DNA from: Parasedimentitalea psychrophila
Lineage (GTDB): Bacteria > Pseudomonadota > Alphaproteobacteria > Rhodobacterales > Rhodobacteraceae
Reading direction: 5' to 3'
Length of the DNA stretch: 64,000 bases
NCBI RefSeq assembly: GCF_030285785.1
Contig: NZ_CP127247.1
Coordinates: 2,689,501 to 2,753,500, forward strand
This document shows, in pieces, positions 29,776 through 39,414 of this stretch. The position numbers and the translations under genes are program-made. Numbering within the stretch: position 1 is the first letter of the stretch; every line of letters begins with the position of its first letter. The notes under the pieces are model-generated. The model did no database searches. It was not told the DNA's origin and saw only the letters and a program-made list of their open reading frames with translations.

Positions 29776-31518
29776 TTAACGGATCTCAGGCCAGAGATTT
29801 GGATCGAGTTCAGCAACAAAGGGCGCAAGCATTTCCTCATACTTGACCCATTTGCGGACCGAGCGGCTGTGAACCGGCTGGCGGACCTGGTGCAGGCTCA
29901 TGGTTCGAACCTGACCTGCGTGTTTATGAGGCTGGGCCATCGAGGGCGTCCAGTCGAGCCCGCAGTGTTCGGCAATGTTTTTGGTGGAGGTTTCGATGTC
30001 GCTGACAAGGTCCTCATACGAAAGGTCGAGAATTTCACCCGGCATGACCTTATGCCAATGCGCCATAATCTCGGCATACAGATTAAACTGATGGGCCATC
30101 GCTTTTAGGTCATATGAATAGGTAATAGCGCCTTTCTCGAAATGCCCGTGCCACTGAGACAGGGCCACATCCCGTGGATCGCGGCGAAGGTTGATGAAAC
30201 GGGCATTTCCAAAAGCGGATTTCAGAACGCCGATATAGCGATAGTTTTCGGGCATCTTGTCAACGTAGGCCCGCGTGTCCGCAGGCAAGGGGGGGAGGTT
30301 TTCCTGTTGTCGATCTACAAGCTCTTTCAGTTCGTTTGGACCGAGTGGAAGATCATTTAAAAAGGCAGTGGCCAGTGCCTTCGAAATCTTGCGTTCACCT
30401 AACGGAGTCACGTCAGGGTGCGCTCCAAGTGTGACCTCGGTCAGCGTCGTGCCGGAACGGGGAAGTCCAACAACATAAATCGGTCTTGGGTCAGGGAAAG
30501 TCTGGCTTTCAGAAATCATCGGTCCAGGATAGCGGGAAATGATATTGTTGGTTAGCAAAGCCTGCTGGTCGCCGTCGTAGGGTGTCAGCAACGCTGTTTC
30601 TCGGTTGGCTTGTGCATAATAGCCGTCAGCAGAGGACGTTTCGCCGGCTCTCCGGTCGATGTGGGCCAGTGCGAATAGAATACTGGTTCGACCCGGGCCT
30701 TGGGGTTTTGTGGCAGCCAATGCACTAAGAAGAGTTTCCCGAAGCTCGGCATTTTGTTCCTTAGTTTGGAAGAGAGACAACTGTTCCATCGAACCGAAGC
30801 TGGTGGGATCCAGCTTTAGGACATTTAGTGAAACTTGCCGACATTCTTCCTGCCGCCCCAAATTCAATAGCTGGGTTGCCAGGGCTTTCAAGGTATCAGT
30901 ACGTTGTGGATTCAAGGCCACAGCCTGATGCCGTAGCGAGAGCGCCTCGTCAGTCATGCCTTGGGCCGAAAGAAGTTTGGCCGTTAGTTTTAGGAGAACC
31001 ATGTTTGAAGGGACTATCTTGAGAGCCTTGCGACCTGCATCCAATGCGGCTGATATGTGATCAGCCTTATCCAGAATATCTGCATTGAGCATCAACGCAT
31101 CTTCTTTTTGCGGGGATATTGCGAGGACCTTTGCAACAGCTTCCATGGCTCCTTCAAAGTCTCCCAGATTGCGTTTGGCCAGAGCCAGGTGCATCCAGGA
31201 CCTTTCATCTTTGGGATCGTTTTTAACGGCCTTGGTTAGAACTTTTATGGCTTTTTCATCTTGATCAATATCAACCAGCGCCATGCCGAGGTTGCGTCTC
31301 GCCTTATGGAACTGGGGGTCAAGAGCTAGGGCCTTTTGGTATAGGGGAATAGCCTCTCGCTTTTTACCGAGGGAGCACAGCGCCACCGCCGCGAAGTTTG
31401 GAAAATCCGGATGCTTTTTATGTCGGCGCATCCCGGCACGTGCGGATTTGAGGGCGGCTTTGTAGCGTTCCTGCTGAGTCAGGGCCAATGTCGCCTGTAA
31501 ATCTGTAAATAGAGTCAT
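29776..31518 (-). CDS. TPR-sulfotransferase fusion protein
   Basis: 580 residues. Residues 1-280 hold about seven tetratricopeptide repeats (typical pattern near AIPLYQKALALDPQFHKARRNLGMAL). Residues about 345-580 are a PAPS-dependent sulfotransferase domain with the 5'-phosphosulfate loop GLPRSGTT at 351-358 and the 3'-phosphate motif INLRRDPRDVALS near 435. These fusions are frequent in marine alphaproteobacteria and may sulfate proteins or glycans bound by the TPR arm; substrate unknown. Confidence 0.88.
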   Translation of the reverse strand: MTLFTDLQATLALTQQERYKAALKSARAGMRRHKKHPDFPNFAAVALCSLGKKREAIPLYQKALALDPQFHKARRNLGMALVDIDQDEKAIKVLTKAVKNDPKDERSWMHLALAKRNLGDFEGAMEAVAKVLAISPQKEDALMLNADILDKADHISAALDAGRKALKIVPSNMVLLKLTAKLLSAQGMTDEALSLRHQAVALNPQRTDTLKALATQLLNLGRQEECRQVSLNVLKLDPTSFGSMEQLSLFQTKEQNAELRETLLSALAATKPQGPGRTSILFALAHIDRRAGETSSADGYYAQANRETALLTPYDGDQQALLTNNIISRYPGPMISESQTFPDPRPIYVVGLPRSGTTLTEVTLGAHPDVTPLGERKISKALATAFLNDLPLGPNELKELVDRQQENLPPLPADTRAYVDKMPENYRYIGVLKSAFGNARFINLRRDPRDVALSQWHGHFEKGAITYSYDLKAMAHQFNLYAEIMAHWHKVMPGEILDLSYEDLVSDIETSTKNIAEHCGLDWTPSMAQPHKHAGQVRTMSLHQVRQPVHSRSVRKWVKYEEMLAPFVAELDPNLWPEIR

Positions 31519-31601
31519 GCGTTATCCCTGAGCCAAGTGAGTGAAAATTGCAAGTTGGGAAATACCTGTGCAGCGAGGCAAAGCAAGCGTTGTTTAGGCA
31601 C

Positions 31602-31631
31602 GAAAAAGGGCGCCCCCAAAAAGGAACGCCC
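31602..31631 (-). terminator. Terminator downstream of glnA
   Basis: On the minus strand GGGCG, a long loop and CGCCC are followed by TTTTTC, 40 bases beyond the glnA stop. Confidence 0.6.
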
Positions 31632-31672
31632 TGATATCTGTGTAGGGTGCGTGCTTGCACGCACCATTCAGC

Positions 31673-33079
31673 TTAGCAGCTGTAGTACATGCCGAACTCA
31701 ACCGGGTGAGGCGTGTGCTCGAACAGTTCGACCTCTTCCATCTTGAGGGCAATATAGCTTTCGATCTGGTCCTTGGTGAACACATCGCCCTGCAACAGGA
31801 AGTCGTGGTCCGCAGCCAGGCAGTCCAGGGCTTCACGCAGCGAGCCACAGACTGTTGGGATACCTTCCAGCTCTTCTGCGGGCAGGTCGTACAGGTTCTT
31901 GTCCATGGCTTCGCCAGGATTGATCTTGTTCTTGATGCCGTCCAGGCCAGCCATCAGCAGGGCGGAAAAGCACAGGTAGGGGTTGGCAGCCGGATCCGGG
32001 AACCGGGCTTCGACGCGCTTGGCCTTGGGCGACTCGGTCCATGGGATACGAATGCAGCCCGACCGGTTCTGAGCCGAATAGGCGCGCAGAACGGGGGCCT
32101 CAAAGCCTGGGATCAGACGTTTGTAGCTGTTGGTCGCCGGGTTGGTAAAGGCGTTCAGGGTTTTTGCGTGCTTCAGGATGCCGCCAATGTACCACAGGGC
32201 CTCGTCCGACAGATCCGCATATTTGTCGCCCGCGAACAGCGGCTTGCCGTCTTTCCAGATCGACATGTTCACATGCATGCCGGTGCCGTTGTCGCCATAG
32301 ATCGGCTTGGGCATGAAAGTCGCGGTTTTGCCATAGGCATGGGCCACGTTGTGGACCACGTATTTGTATTTCTGCAGCTCATCAGCCTGTTTGGTCAGGC
32401 TGTCAAAGACCAGGCCCAATTCGTGCTGACAGGAGGCGACCTCGTGGTGATGCTTGTCAACTTTCATGCCCAGACGCTTCATGGTCGACAGCATTTCAGA
32501 GCGCAGGTCCTGGGTTTCGTCGATCGGGTTGACCGGGAAATAGCCGCCCTTGAGGCCGGGGCGGTGGCCCATGTTGCCCATTTCATACTGGGTATCAGTA
32601 TTCCACGAGGCGTCGGAAGCGTCGACCTCATAGGACACTTTGTTGATCGTGTTGCTGAAGCGCACATCGTCAAACAGGAAGAATTCAGCTTCGGGACCCA
32701 TATAGGCCACATCACCGATGTCGGAAGATTTCAGGTAGGCTTCGGCTTTCTGGGCGGTGCCGCGCGGGTCACGCGCATAGGCTTCGCCTGTATCGGGCTC
32801 AACAACCGAGCAATGAATGCACAGTGTCTTCTCGGCATAAAACGGATCGATATAGGCACTGGCGGTGTCCATGATCAGTTTCATGTCCGAGTTTTCGATC
32901 GATTTCCAGCCTTCGATTGACGAGCCATCGAACATAAAGCCTTCTTCGATAAAGTCCTCATCGACCATATCCACGTCGACTGTCACGTGCTGCAACTTGC
33001 CGCGAACGTCGGTGAACCGGATATCAACATAAGCGACATCTTCGTCTTTGAGTGTCTTGAGAATTGCGTCTGCGCTCAT
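31673..33079 (-). CDS. glnA: Glutamine synthetase type I
   Basis: 468 residues, the normal GSI length. Active-site signatures: [18 protein letters not shown] near the N-terminus, [10 protein letters not shown] in the centre, and the adenylylation loop NLYDLPAEE (Tyr near 397), which shows it is controlled by GlnE. The enzyme makes glutamine from glutamate, ammonia and ATP. glnB lies 48 bases upstream in the same direction, the classical glnBA operon under nitrogen control. Confidence 0.98.
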   Translation of the reverse strand: MSADAILKTLKDEDVAYVDIRFTDVRGKLQHVTVDVDMVDEDFIEEGFMFDGSSIEGWKSIENSDMKLIMDTASAYIDPFYAEKTLCIHCSVVEPDTGEAYARDPRGTAQKAEAYLKSSDIGDVAYMGPEAEFFLFDDVRFSNTINKVSYEVDASDASWNTDTQYEMGNMGHRPGLKGGYFPVNPIDETQDLRSEMLSTMKRLGMKVDKHHHEVASCQHELGLVFDSLTKQADELQKYKYVVHNVAHAYGKTATFMPKPIYGDNGTGMHVNMSIWKDGKPLFAGDKYADLSDEALWYIGGILKHAKTLNAFTNPATNSYKRLIPGFEAPVLRAYSAQNRSGCIRIPWTESPKAKRVEARFPDPAANPYLCFSALLMAGLDGIKNKINPGEAMDKNLYDLPAEELEGIPTVCGSLREALDCLAADHDFLLQGDVFTKDQIESYIALKMEEVELFEHTPHPVEFGMYYSC

Positions 33080-33127
33080 TCCCTTAGTCCTTCTGATTGG
33101 ATGATCTGTGTAGATGAATGCTGTGGG

Positions 33128-33499
<372 letters not shown>

Positions 33500-33637
33500 T
33501 CAGATCACTTCTTATTAGGAACAGCAATGTATACTGAGCCATGAGTGAGAAAAACTGCATTCGCGCGACGCTTAATTGCCCATTTTGGCAGCGATACGCC
33601 TATTTTTTACGCGGAATTGAATCGATGAGGCCCCGAG

Positions 33638-35263
33638 ATGACTGAACTGCTAACCGCTGCCCAGATGCGGGCTATTGAACAGGCCGCGATCGAGTCTGGT
33701 GAGGTGACTGGGCTGGAGCTGATGGAACGGGCCGGGCGGGGGGTGGTCGAGGCCATTTTTGAGCAATGGCCAGAGTTGGGTTCGTACGCCTCGGAGCGAG
33801 GGGCCAGCCCCTCGCGCTCCCCGGGATATTTAGAGCCAGATGAAAACGATCCGCTGCGCGCGGTGGTGCTGTGCGGGCCGGGTAACAATGGCGGTGACGG
33901 CTTTGTGGTGGCGCGACTGCTGAAAGAGCACGGCTGGGAGGTGGCAGTGTTTCTGTATGGGGATGCCGGGACATTGCCACCGGATGCCAAAGTGAATTGT
34001 GAGCGATGGGAAAGGCTGGGGGATGTCCATCTCTTCGAGGATTTTCAGCCTCCGCACGGAGCACCGGCGTCGCTCTATGTGGATGCGTTATTTGGGACCG
34101 GGTTGAGCCGACCGCTTGGCGCGCTTTACCGTGAGCTCTGCGGGGCGGCGGGGGCGGAGACCGGCCCTCCTCGCTGGGTGGCGGTGGATGTTGCGTCGGG
34201 GGTCTGTGCCGACAGTGGGTTTGTGCTGCGTGAGACGGCAGAACAAGGCCGCCCGTCATCGCCACCTGATCCGGCAATTGAAGCCGACCTGACAGTGACT
34301 TTTCACAGAGCTAAACTGGGGCATTATCTTGCCGCCGGGGCCTCGAGTTGCGGTAAAATTGTTGTCAAGGATATCGGGCTTTCAAGCGGTGATGAACGGA
34401 AGGGGGTTGTGGAGCTTACCACCCCGATTTTATGCGGGAAAAATGGAGCAAGCCACAAGTACACCCATGGTCACGCGCTGGTCCTGTCGGGTGGTCATGG
34501 CAACACTGGTGCTGCCCGGATGGCGGCGCGCGGGGCTTTGCGCATTGGGGCCGGGCTGGTCACATTGGGATCACCGCGCTCGGCGATGTTTGAGAATGCA
34601 GTCAACCTGACCGCAGTTATGGTGCGGCAAATCGACGGAGCGCCGGGGTTGGCAGAATTGCTTGAGGATGCGCGCTATAACGCTTTGTGTGTCGGGCCTG
34701 GAATGGGGATTCGGGCCGACACCCAGGCACTGGTTCTGGCGGTGCTAAAGGAAAGGCGGCCGACCGTTTTGGATGCGGATGCACTGACCCGGTTCAGCGT
34801 CAAACCGGCGGTGCTGTTTGATATGCTGCACGAGGACTGCGTGATCACCCCACATGGGGGCGAGTTTGCCCGGTTGTTTCCGGATATTGCCGAGAGGCTG
34901 GATGCGCCTGCGACCGCGGGCCCGGCCTATTCCAAGGTGGACGCAACCCGGGAGGCCGCGAAGCGCGCCGGATGTGTGGTGCTGTTCAAGGGACCGGATA
35001 CTGTTATCGCCGCGCCGGATGGGCGCTGTTCTATCAATTCGGCGCAATACCAACGGTCGGCGCCCTGGTTGGCCACCGCCGGGTCGGGGGATGTTTTGGC
35101 AGGCTTTATCACCGGCATGATGGCGCGCGGATTTGCGCCGATGCAGGCGGCAGAAACGGCGGCCTGGCTGCATGTGGAATGTGCGCGCAAATTTGGCCCT
35201 GGTCTGATCGCCGAGGACCTGGCAGAGCAGTTGCCAGCGGTGTTCCGGGATCTGGGGCTTTAG
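33638..35263 (+). CDS. nnrDE: Bifunctional NAD(P)HX epimerase/dehydratase
   Basis: 541 residues in two domains. N-terminal epimerase (about 1-235) with ELMERAGRGVVEAI and CGPGNNGGDGFVVARLL; C-terminal ADP-dependent dehydratase (about 260-541) with the GDVLAGFITGMMARG motif. Together they repair hydrated NADH and NADPH. A segment of about 20 residues between residues 50 and 70 (ERGASPSRSPGYLEPDEND) is foreign to the family and is encoded by a palindromic insertion (see 33794-33819). The gene's end overlaps the convergent Hint gene by four bases. Confidence 0.93.
   Translation: MTELLTAAQMRAIEQAAIESGEVTGLELMERAGRGVVEAIFEQWPELGSYASERGASPSRSPGYLEPDENDPLRAVVLCGPGNNGGDGFVVARLLKEHGWEVAVFLYGDAGTLPPDAKVNCERWERLGDVHLFEDFQPPHGAPASLYVDALFGTGLSRPLGALYRELCGAAGAETGPPRWVAVDVASGVCADSGFVLRETAEQGRPSSPPDPAIEADLTVTFHRAKLGHYLAAGASSCGKIVVKDIGLSSGDERKGVVELTTPILCGKNGASHKYTHGHALVLSGGHGNTGAARMAARGALRIGAGLVTLGSPRSAMFENAVNLTAVMVRQIDGAPGLAELLEDARYNALCVGPGMGIRADTQALVLAVLKERRPTVLDADALTRFSVKPAVLFDMLHEDCVITPHGGEFARLFPDIAERLDAPATAGPAYSKVDATREAAKRAGCVVLFKGPDTVIAAPDGRCSINSAQYQRSAPWLATAGSGDVLAGFITGMMARGFAPMQAAETAAWLHVECARKFGPGLIAEDLAEQLPAVFRDLGL
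33794..33819. repeat. Palindrome inserted in-frame in nnrDE
   Basis: GAGCG-AGGGGC-CA-GCCCCTCGCGCTC forms a near-perfect hairpin, followed by CCGGGATATTTAGAGCCAGA. The block (about 33785-33845) adds about 20 codons without shifting frame at a place where NnrE proteins have a short loop. Similar GGGATATTT-ending repeats are, from memory, dispersed in Roseobacter genomes; only one is seen in this window. Confidence 0.5.
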
Positions 35264-35781
35264 GCGGTCGGGCGCAAATCAACAGTGCCAACAGTGGAGC
35301 CCGCCACCTCTAACCCGCCTGCGTAAATCACCTGCGGGCGCTCCAGTTTCACCGAGTAGAGGTTGACATTCTGTTGGCCCAGATCGCGGATGAACTCTCC
35401 GTCCACCAGAGACGAGGCGGACACAAGGGCCTGATCCAAGCCGAACAGGGCCTTTGCGCGCCAATCACGGGTCAGGATCTGCTGGTCTGCGGGCAAAATC
35501 ATATCGGTGTCGGGGCGGGTATCGCCCAGCGAACCGGCTGCAATTGATATGGCTTGCATCAGGACGCGATGGCACGCCACATCCTGAACCCGCACCAGCC
35601 CGGCGCCGCGGGTGATAATAAGGTGGCCGGCGCGGATGTCCTGCACCAAGACCTCGCCGCTGCGTGTCAACACAACCGTGTCCCGCAGCAGTCCGGTCAT
35701 CGGGGTGGATACTGATGATGAATGGCCCTTTTCCATACGCGGACTTATGTCCCGCGCAGGCCTGATGGACTGCGTTTTCAT
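35260..35781 (-). CDS. Hint-domain protein
   Basis: 173 residues. Hedgehog/intein-type Hint module: TGLLRDTVVLTRSGEVLVQDIRAGH at about 28-52 and LPADQQILTRDWRAKALFG in the middle, the standard pattern of the Roseobacter Hint_2 family. No C-extein Asn-Cys splice signature, so cleavage rather than splicing if active. In this group such proteins are small, secreted or surface-related and uncharacterised. Overlaps nnrDE by four bases tail to tail. Confidence 0.75.
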   Translation of the reverse strand: MKTQSIRPARDISPRMEKGHSSSVSTPMTGLLRDTVVLTRSGEVLVQDIRAGHLIITRGAGLVRVQDVACHRVLMQAISIAAGSLGDTRPDTDMILPADQQILTRDWRAKALFGLDQALVSASSLVDGEFIRDLGQQNVNLYSVKLERPQVIYAGGLEVAGSTVGTVDLRPTA

Positions 35782-35995
35782 TGCGTTCTCGCCCTGTCTG
35801 CCTCAGCGTTTTTCCCTCAGACTGTGGCAAAAGCTTGATTCTGTCGCGGTTTTTTGCCGGTAAACGTAAACAAACCGTGAAATTTTCGGTTTTTGTTGCC
35901 GTCACGCCATAAGTGCCGGAATTGTCGATTTGCCCTCGCATCCGGTGACAAGCTTTGCTATCAGCGCCACACGTTAGGACATCCTGGCGTAGCGT

Positions 35996-36080
35996 GCGGG
36001 TGTGGCGGAACTGGTAGACGCACCAGATTTAGGTTCTGGCGCCGCGAGGCGTGGGGGTTCGAGTCCCTTCACCCGCACCA
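35996..36080 (+). tRNA. tRNA-Leu (anticodon TAG)
   Basis: 85 bases including an encoded CCA. Acceptor arm GCGGGTG pairs with CACCCGC; D-arm has GGTAGACGC; anticodon loop ATTTAGGTT reads TAG between CCAGA and TCTGG; long variable arm (GCCGCGAGGCG) as in class II tRNAs; T-arm GGGGGTTCGAGTCCCTT. Lies at the left boundary of the long accessory region, a typical integration site. Confidence 0.95.
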
Positions 36081-36165
36081 TTTTTCCACCTTAACTAGTT
36101 GATATATATAAATTGACGGGCGCTGGGGTTGCTGGCTCCCCGACTAGCCCCCCATTTGAAGCGTG

Positions 36166-36363
36166 CTAGGTCGCTGCGTCTTCGAAGATCTTGTTGAGGT
36201 CGGCAACCTTCACCAATGCGCTGCGATCTATCTTGTGGATTACGATCCGTTGCGGGACCTCTTTGTTCCAGCGATAGATCTTGTCCCGGCCTATGCTGTA
36301 AAATTTAGGAACGTCACTCACCTTGATGAATATCTGTTGTTGTATTTTTGGTTGTTCGCTCAT
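36166..36363 (-). CDS. Small HTH/excisionase-like protein
   Basis: 65 residues from the ATG at 36363, which overlaps the stop of the upstream gene (ATGA). Reads IFIKVSDVPKFYSIGRDKIYRWNKE, the winged-helix pattern of AlpA/Xis-type DNA-binding proteins, followed by a short basic wing (RIVIHKIDRSALVKVADL). Such proteins control excision of integrated elements; next to a tRNA gene this is a plausible role. No integrase is adjacent now. Confidence 0.6.
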   Translation of the reverse strand: MSEQPKIQQQIFIKVSDVPKFYSIGRDKIYRWNKEVPQRIVIHKIDRSALVKVADLNKIFEDAAT

Positions 36364-37058
36364 GCCTCTTCTTCTGACTTGATGTGCTGTTTCCGTTCCA
36401 GTGCTGCGCGAGCGATCTTTGCACATTCGCCGTAAATGTAGCTGTTGCATTCAGCGGTTTTGGGCTGGCGATCCAACATAACAATTTCACTCAGCGACGA
36501 CCGCAGAAACTCGATTTCGATGACATCAAGGAGACCTTCTTTTGCAGGTCGGTCCAGGTCCTCTATCAACCGGTCGCTAATGGCCGTCGCCTCTGCCACT
36601 GTAACAGTGCTGTGGGGCGTTGAGGCCCCAGCTGCGCGGAAATTGTCGCAGACCTCTGAAAAAGTCGCGGCGTGTGCAAAAAACCATTCCCACAAATCGT
36701 CGTCTTTTGATTTGCCGCCCAGCTCATACCGCATCCGCATTTTTTGGTATTCCGTGCGCTTGCTGTCCAGCCACTGGCCGAAGAGCTCCATGTTGTTCAT
36801 GGCCGCATGGGTGCCGAATTTCCCCATGATAGGTTCGGCCAGCATTTGGGTCAGCGTCAGCATCCCCGCAGCCTTCATGCGCTCATCAAGGCTTTGTGGT
36901 GCCGCAGTGGGTTGCATGGTTGCAATGGTCAGATCTGCCTCATTGACCCAGACAAGCACCGTGTCACCGCTGTTAATCAGGTTGCGGCCCTCGTCTGTCA
37001 TTTTCAGGTTTGCCGTCTGAGCGTCCAGATCGTAGCCTTGAGCGCGGACGTGTTGCAC
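36360..37058 (-). CDS. Accessory-region protein of unknown function
   Basis: At least 232 residues; the frame is open on the 5' side to a stop at about 37114 with no better start, and the sequence beyond (KKTGTPPAATAKP) looks coding, so the gene is probably truncated at its 5' end by the rearrangement at about 37.1 kb. Helical, acidic, with the segment LWEWFFAHAATFSEVCDNF. I recognise no family. Coupled by ATGA overlap to the excisionase-like gene, so both likely come from one integrated element. Confidence 0.5.
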   Translation of the reverse strand: MQHVRAQGYDLDAQTANLKMTDEGRNLINSGDTVLVWVNEADLTIATMQPTAAPQSLDERMKAAGMLTLTQMLAEPIMGKFGTHAAMNNMELFGQWLDSKRTEYQKMRMRYELGGKSKDDDLWEWFFAHAATFSEVCDNFRAAGASTPHSTVTVAEATAISDRLIEDLDRPAKEGLLDVIEIEFLRSSLSEIVMLDRQPKTAECNSYIYGECAKIARAALERKQHIKSEEEA

Positions 37059-37195
37059 AGGCTTCGCCGTTGCGGCGGGTGGGGTGCCGGTCTTTTTGAC
37101 CCTGATCGTAAAAAGTCAGTACAACCGCCAGCTTTGATATTCAGCCAGCATTCCAAGAACGAAGTAACACGGAGAAGACTTATGTTCCTTTTAGT

Positions 37196-38130
37196 TTGCG
37201 ATCACTTGCAGTGGTCGCAGCCCTGACCACTGCCGCGCATTTGACGCCCGCGATGGCGCAAGAAATGCGTAATCTCACCGACGAAAAAGGTACCGAGGTT
37301 TCTGTTCCGGTTTGCCCCCAGCGCATTGTGTCATTGCATGATTTAAAGTTGACAATCCCGCTGATTGAACTTGGCATTATTCCTGTCGGTAGCCATGGCC
37401 GCAGTGACAGCGAAACCACGGCGTTTTTCCGGTCGAGTGCGGCTGTCACCGGTGTTGATTTTGGCACCTCAGACAATACCTGGGTTGGCGGCAAGCCAGC
37501 TGATATCGAAAAAATCGCCAGCCTGAACCCGGATCTGATCCTGACAACCACCTGGCAGTCAGCGGATTTAGATCAGCTGCGCGCATTGGCTCCGACGGTG
37601 GTGTTTGATTAGACTAAACAGACCGAGTGGGAAATTTACGCCATGATCGCCGATATTGCTGGCGCCAACGATAAACTGGCCGTGATGGAGCGGCGCTATC
37701 AGTCGCAGATCGCCTTGATTCGCGAGGTGATCGACACCAAAACCATCATGGTCTCAACCCTGCATGCGCAGTCTAAATCCTTCTTTGCCTTCAACCCTTA
37801 CTTCAATATCGGAAAGGTTCTGCTCGATGCAGGGTTTCAGCGCCCGGCCGCAATCGAAGCAATTCCAGACGGCGACCGGATCGATGTCAGCGCCGAAGCC
37901 CTGCAGGAATTTGACGGTGATTTCATCAAGACCACTTACCGGTCTTCACGCCAGCAATACCCAGACGCGGTTACTGGTTACATGGAATCCCTATTCCCCG
38001 GCTTTTGTGTCCAGCTGCATGCCTGCCGCGAAGGTCAGATGATCTATCTGTCGCGCGCCGAAGCGGCGGCGACTTCCTATTACGCGCTTGGCGCAGTGGC
38101 TTCCGCAATCCTGACTTCTCTTGGTGGACG
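37196..38130 (+). pseudogene. Siderophore ABC transporter substrate-binding protein, broken
   Basis: A FecB/FhuD-type periplasmic binding protein: signal peptide, VPVCPQRIVSLHDLKLTIPLIELGIIPVGSHG, then IEKIASLNPDLILTTTWQ, the usual conserved line. An in-frame TAG follows VVFD (37610-37612) and the frame then continues for about 170 codons (NPYFNIGKVLLDAGFQRP, YYALGAVASAILTSL). The natural ATG at 37182 is out of frame with the rest. The 3' end runs directly into an IS6-family copy. At least two inactivating changes, so a pseudogene of iron-siderophore uptake; the cognate permease genes are absent. Confidence 0.8.
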
Positions 38131-38167
38131 GACTGTGTTGCATGGGTCGGGAAATTGCTGGAACGCG

Positions 38168-38879
38168 CCCTTTGCGGTGATGTTGTACGTCCGGTTCCCC
38201 CTGTCGCTCCGGAATGTGGAGGATTTGCGGCATGAGCGCGGGATCGAAATCAGTCATGAGACTGTGCGATTTTGGTGGAATAGCTTTGGGCCGTTGTTCG
38301 CCGCTGAGATCCGAAGAAAAAAAACGGGTTCAGCAACTTCGTGCTCTCTCAAATTGGAAATGGCATTTGGACGAGGTGTTGGTAAAAAACAACGGTGAAA
38401 CCCATTATCTCTGGCGGGCTGTGAATCACGAGGGCGAGGTGCTTGAAAGCCATGTCACCAAGCGCCGTGACCGCAAATCGGCATTGAAATTCTTCAGAAA
38501 AACAATGAAGCGCTTTGGCCCTCCACATGTCATCGTGACCGACCTACTTCGGTCTTACGGCGCCGCGATGAAGGTCATCGGCAATACTGCCCGACAAAAA
38601 AACCGGGCGTTGGCTGAATAACCACGCTGAGAATTCCCACCTTCCGTTTCGACGACGAGAACGGGCAATGCTGCGCTTTCGTCGTATGCGAAGTTTACAG
38701 AAGTTCGTCTCAGTACACGCCTCGGTTTGCAATCACTTCAACCAGGAACGTCGCCTTTATTCACGCGGAAATTTCAAACTCAACCGCACCGCCACTCTCG
38801 CTGAGTGGCGCCAACTTGGCGCGGCATATAGGACAGTCATGTTGTCCTTGCAGAGACCAGTTCGAATTGGTCTGACAGC
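38168..38879 (+). mobile_element. IS6-family element, defective copy 1
   Basis: Transposase fragments in the order AVMLYVRFPLSLRNVEDL, NWKWHLDEVLVKNNGETHYLWRAVNHEGEVLESHVTK, KRFGPPHVIVTDLLRSYGAAMKVIG (DDE core) and MRSLQKFVSVHASVCNHFNQER. The N-terminus is lacking. A run of eight A at about 38318 (four in copy 2) shifts the frame, and a second shift follows the GNTARQ segment. Ends GGTCTGACAGC near 38879. It is the empty-site counterpart of the mini-element insertion in copy 2, and it has the same orientation as copy 2. Confidence 0.85.
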
Positions 38880-39116
38880 ACCTACGCACTGGCTTACAAT
38901 CTGGGTGTCTTCTTACAGGGCGTCGAGTTGCCCGAGGAGATGGCCGACTGGTCGCTGACCAGCCTGCAGACCCGGCTGATCAAAATCGGCGCAAAAGTTG
39001 TGCGACACGCCCGCGTCATCACATTCCAATTGGACGACGTCGCAGTCAGCGGCGATCTGTTCAACCGCATTTTGGCGGCTATCAATCGGTTGCGCGCACC
39101 GCCAGTGCCCGACTGA
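38880..39116 (+). pseudogene. IS1380-family transposase, C-terminal remnant
   Basis: About 78 codons without a start, reading NLGVFLQGVELPEEMADWSL, TSLQTRLIKIGAKVVRHARV and FNRILAAINRLRAPPVPD then stop. This is the conserved end of IS1380-type DDE transposases. It is cut at its left side exactly where IS6 copy 1 ends, so IS6 inserted into it. Confidence 0.75.
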
Positions 39117-39414
39117 GAACGACAACAGCAAAATCTAAAGGAAAGCGGCTCGATATGTATGTCCAAATCGTGGTTCATTCCCCGATATGGGCAAAAGGTA
39201 GCACTGATGGAGCCGAACGTGGGGATCTGAACTGCCCTGCCATCAATAAATGCATGACCCAGGTTGAATGTAACGCCTCCCCCGCGCTCGCGCGTGACAT
39301 TACCTTCTGGCGCTCTACTTGGGGAATGTCGGTCAAGATAAACTTTACGCAAATGTATAGGGACTTGAAAAACGCGCAAATTGGCGCGTTTGGATCTGAC
39401 CTAAGGGGGCAGGG
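39117..39414. other. Intergenic stretch upstream of the cyclase gene
   Basis: About 300 bases with no supported gene; a 100-codon open frame overlaps but lacks coding features. Should contain the promoter of the cyclase and possibly of the whole encapsulin locus. The ribosome site AAGGGGGC lies at its very end. Confidence 0.4.
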
